Below, piece by piece: positions 61,985 to 64,000 of a DNA stretch of 64,000 nt. Position 1 is the first letter of the stretch. Every line of letters begins with the position of its first letter. A program made the position numbers and the translations under genes. Source of the stretch: Paenibacillus sp. BJ-4 (lineage in GTDB: Bacteria > Bacillota > Bacilli > Paenibacillales > Paenibacillaceae); the NCBI RefSeq assembly GCF_020404765.1, contig NZ_JAIVEM010000140.1:1-64000 (forward strand), written 5' to 3'. The notes beneath the pieces were generated by a model that searched no databases, was not told where the DNA came from, and saw nothing but the letters and a program-made list of their open reading frames with translations.

Positions 61985-63220
61985 ATGGGCTTGTTCGAAG
62001 ACGATTTTTATTCAACAAAGGTATCTACACGTGCGGCGAAAAAAACGGCATTCAAGGCACGCCGTGGAGGACGGGGGCGTTGGCCGCACCGAAGCCGCGG
62101 AGTAAGTCCGATGCAGGCTGCTGTCATTAGCGGTGTAGTCAGTGCCGTGTTTGCTGTACTGCTGTTCAGCTTTATTACAGGGTTGCCCTCCGCTACAGCG
62201 GTAACCGGAGCAAGCCATTATTCCTTGCGGCAAGCAGCGGGTGATCCGTATGACCGGATTGTGCAGGCGGCAGCCAAGGTGCGCCCGGCTGTTGTCAGCA
62301 TCGTGAACCTGAAAGGGGAAGATGGTAGCAGCACGGAGCAATCGGCACTTGGATCGGGTGTTATTTTCCGGGTGAGTTCCGGCAAAGCCTTCATTATGAC
62401 GAACAACCATGTCATCGAAGGTTCGGATGATCTGGATATTGTAACAGTGGATGGTGTTAGAAAAGAGGCAAAGCTGATTGGAAAGGATCGCATTAGCGAT
62501 ATTGCCGTGCTGGCGGTTGATGATAAAGGTATTAACACGGTAGCCGATATCGGTGACTCCAGCAAACTTCGTCTAGGCGAGACCGTCATTGCTATTGGCA
62601 ATCCGCTCGGCTTGGGGGACACGCTGACCTCCGGCATTGTGAGCTATACGAATCGGATCATTCCTATTTCCATTAATCAGGACGGCGTATACGACTGGGA
62701 GCAGCATGTCATCCAGACCGATGCGGCGATTAATGAGGGGAATAGCGGCGGTGCGCTGGTCGATCTGGACGGACGTGTGATTGGCATCAATACGATGAAA
62801 ATCGCCGATACCGGCGTTGAAGGACTTGGGTTCGCCATTCCCGCCAATGAGGTCATGAAAACGGTGAATGAGCTGGTTGAGGACGGCAAAATTACCCGCC
62901 CTTATCTGGGGGTCTACACGGTCGACCTCAATAATGAGTATGCACCGCTGGACGAAACACAGCGCAAGGAACTCAAGCTACCCGATAGCGTAAAGGATGG
63001 GGCAGTGGTTTTGGAAGCCCACGGTCCTGCCAAAGAGGCAGGCTTGAAGCTGAACGATGTCATCACAGCCTTTGATGGTGAGCCGATCAACTCTACACTT
63101 GATCTGCGCCGCTACTTATATGATACCAAGAAGATTGGCGACGAGCTGAAAGTTACCTTTTACCGGGCAGGCAAGGAAGAAACGGTAACGTTAAAATTAA
63201 CGGATAAGCCGGAAGGCTAG
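61985..63220 (+). CDS. HtrA-type serine protease (YycK/HtrC-like)
   Basis: 411 aa from the ATG at 61985 (GGGGAGAGG at six bases). A basic cytoplasmic start is followed by one membrane segment (about 43-66) and an extracellular trypsin-like domain with His142 (TNNHVIEG), Asp172 (SDIAVLAV) and Ser254 (NEGNSGGAL), then one PDZ domain (GAVVLEAHGPAKEAGLKLNDVI). A quality-control protease; B. subtilis has htrC at the end of the same wal operon. Here a 680-base gap suggests separate transcription. Confidence 0.93.
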   Translation: MGLFEDDFYSTKVSTRAAKKTAFKARRGGRGRWPHRSRGVSPMQAAVISGVVSAVFAVLLFSFITGLPSATAVTGASHYSLRQAAGDPYDRIVQAAAKVRPAVVSIVNLKGEDGSSTEQSALGSGVIFRVSSGKAFIMTNNHVIEGSDDLDIVTVDGVRKEAKLIGKDRISDIAVLAVDDKGINTVADIGDSSKLRLGETVIAIGNPLGLGDTLTSGIVSYTNRIIPISINQDGVYDWEQHVIQTDAAINEGNSGGALVDLDGRVIGINTMKIADTGVEGLGFAIPANEVMKTVNELVEDGKITRPYLGVYTVDLNNEYAPLDETQRKELKLPDSVKDGAVVLEAHGPAKEAGLKLNDVITAFDGEPINSTLDLRRYLYDTKKIGDELKVTFYRAGKEETVTLKLTDKPEG

Positions 63221-63246
63221 GGTTTAACTTATAGGCATAACTATAA

Positions 63247-63286
63247 AAAAAGGCGTTCTCCGGCTCATTTTCCGGGAACGCCTTTT
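63247..63286. terminator. Bidirectional terminator
   Basis: Stem AAAAGGCGTTC/GAACGCCTTTT plus an inner CCGG/CCGG pairing, with T or A tracts on both sides, serving htrA and the opposing hydrolase gene. Confidence 0.85.
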
Positions 63287-63309
63287 CAGTTTATCGGTTG
63301 CGTGTTAGC

Positions 63310-64000
63310 TTAAGAGGTCGTTCCCGTCACACGCGTTCCGCTCTTGGTGATCTTGTATGTCACCACATCGCCGCTCCAGAAATGGAATTTCAGCGTGACT
63401 TCACCATCCTTCACGCTGTTAAAAAATTCAGGCAGTAGCTTGATGCCATTGCTATCATAGGCAGGAGCGAAGGTATTGCCAAACTCCTTATAGGGTGTCC
63501 AGTCCTGCGGACCGGCATTGCCCCCATTGGTATACACAGCTTCCATTGTAGCAAGCTGGCTGCCACGGAAGTCGGTTGGAATGGTAAAGGCTTGCGTAGT
63601 CCCCTCGGTAGCGCTTAATTTTGGTGTGTCATATACCACCACTTTGAAGTTCCAGTCTGCTCCTTTATTAAATTTGGCGTTAATTACTGCATTCTCGCCA
63701 TACTTACCGGAAGTGGTCAGGCTGGTAAGCAAGCTGGCCTTGAAAGTTAATGTATCACCGCTCAACGTGTAGTCGGTGCCTTGCTTCAGTTGCTTGCTGT
63801 TGGCACTGAGTGTGGTCAGCTGATTGCCATTCAGGTTCAAAGTGACCTTGGCATCCTGAACGGCAGCACCTTTCTTCAAGTGAATGAGGTCACTGACAGC
63901 ATTGGAGGAACGTCCTTTCAGACCGGCCCGGATGACATTAAAGAGTTCAGGATCGGACCACTTGTACGTTGTACGGTTGAAATGCTGGCCGTTATCCCAG
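63310..64000 (-). CDS. 3' end of a secreted GH5-type glycoside hydrolase with X2 and CBM46 domains (partial)
   Basis: Open on the minus strand from the window edge to 63310, 230 codons seen. The first residues (WDNGQHFNR, WSDPELFNVIRAGLKGRSS) look like the end of a GH5_4 catalytic domain. Then an Ig-like CBM_X2 module (DAKVTLNLNGNQLTTLSANSKQL, DYTLSGDTLTFKASLLTSL) and a CBM46-like module (FTIPTDFRGSQLATMEAVYTNGG to GEVTLKFHFWSGDVVTYKI) follow. This order matches tri-modular endoglucanases/xyloglucanases of Bacillales. The 5' end, signal peptide and catalytic residues lie outside. Confidence 0.85.
   Translation of the reverse strand, partial: WDNGQHFNRTTYKWSDPELFNVIRAGLKGRSSNAVSDLIHLKKGAAVQDAKVTLNLNGNQLTTLSANSKQLKQGTDYTLSGDTLTFKASLLTSLTTSGKYGENAVINAKFNKGADWNFKVVVYDTPKLSATEGTTQAFTIPTDFRGSQLATMEAVYTNGGNAGPQDWTPYKEFGNTFAPAYDSNGIKLLPEFFNSVKDGEVTLKFHFWSGDVVTYKITKSGTRVTGTTS

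Noticed and set aside
63264..63276. TTTTCCGGGAAC resembling a Noc binding site
   Set aside because: It does not complete the ATTTCCCGGGAAAT palindrome and is explained as a terminator stem.
1..64000. CRISPR arrays, insertion sequences and transposases
   Set aside because: No regularly spaced repeats and no transposase-like frame were seen in the window.

Overview
The window is a chromosomal replication-origin region from a low-to-mid-GC, endospore-forming Firmicute, most likely a Paenibacillus close to P. polymyxa. The evidence is the conserved dnaA-dnaN-rlbA-recF-remB-gyrB order running left from the origin and rpmH-rnpA-yidC-jag-mnmE-mnmG-rsmG-noc-soj-spo0J running right. Spore-related genes (YyaC, a YheC/D-like coat protein, SpoIIIJ and Jag) and a GH5/X2/CBM46 cellulase at the right edge support this. 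The species is inferred from gene content, not from a database search.

Layout. 1-285: leader and tandem promoters of an rRNA operon reading out of the left edge. 286-12977 (minus strand): HD-GYP protein, gyrA, gyrB, remB, recF, rlbA, dnaN, dnaA, with one opposing ATP-grasp gene between the gyrases. A bipartite oriC flanks dnaA: a DnaA-trio/AT-rich unwinding element with DnaA boxes between dnaA and dnaN, and a second box cluster upstream of dnaA. 12978-25281 (mostly plus): ribosomal, RNase P, membrane insertase, tRNA-modification and chromosome-segregation genes, with two parS sites, one inside a terminator stem and one inside spo0J. 25359-27874: a tRNA-Ser(CGA) followed by a decayed tyrosine recombinase and small accessory ORFs, in the slot where ychF sits in B. 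subtilis. 28111-35432: rpsF-ssb-rpsR and a five-gene peptide ABC importer. 35593-45076: a PBP-like protein lacking its catalytic Ser, an LCP-family ligase, a CBS protein, a MazG-like protein, YybS, GdpP, rplI, dnaB and a PurR-controlled purA.

45279-53026 is an accessory operon: a PotD/Fbp-type ABC importer, two proteins of unknown function, a CehA/McbA-like PHP metallohydrolase and a GntR/UTRA regulator, with a perfect palindromic candidate operator at its head. One permease and the hydrolase carry frameshifts, so the operon appears to be decaying or phase-switched. 53174-63220 is the cell-wall stress block: a membrane-anchored protein, a LysM-G5-M23 endopeptidase preceded by a textbook WalR box, walRKHIJ and an HtrA-type protease. 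The right edge holds the 3' end of a secreted glycoside hydrolase on the minus strand.

How the genes work together: most of the window is core replication, segregation, translation and envelope homeostasis. The most distinctive content is the damaged transporter-hydrolase operon, the pseudo-carboxypeptidase, the parS-terminator overlap, the structured purA leader and the tRNA-linked integration scar.
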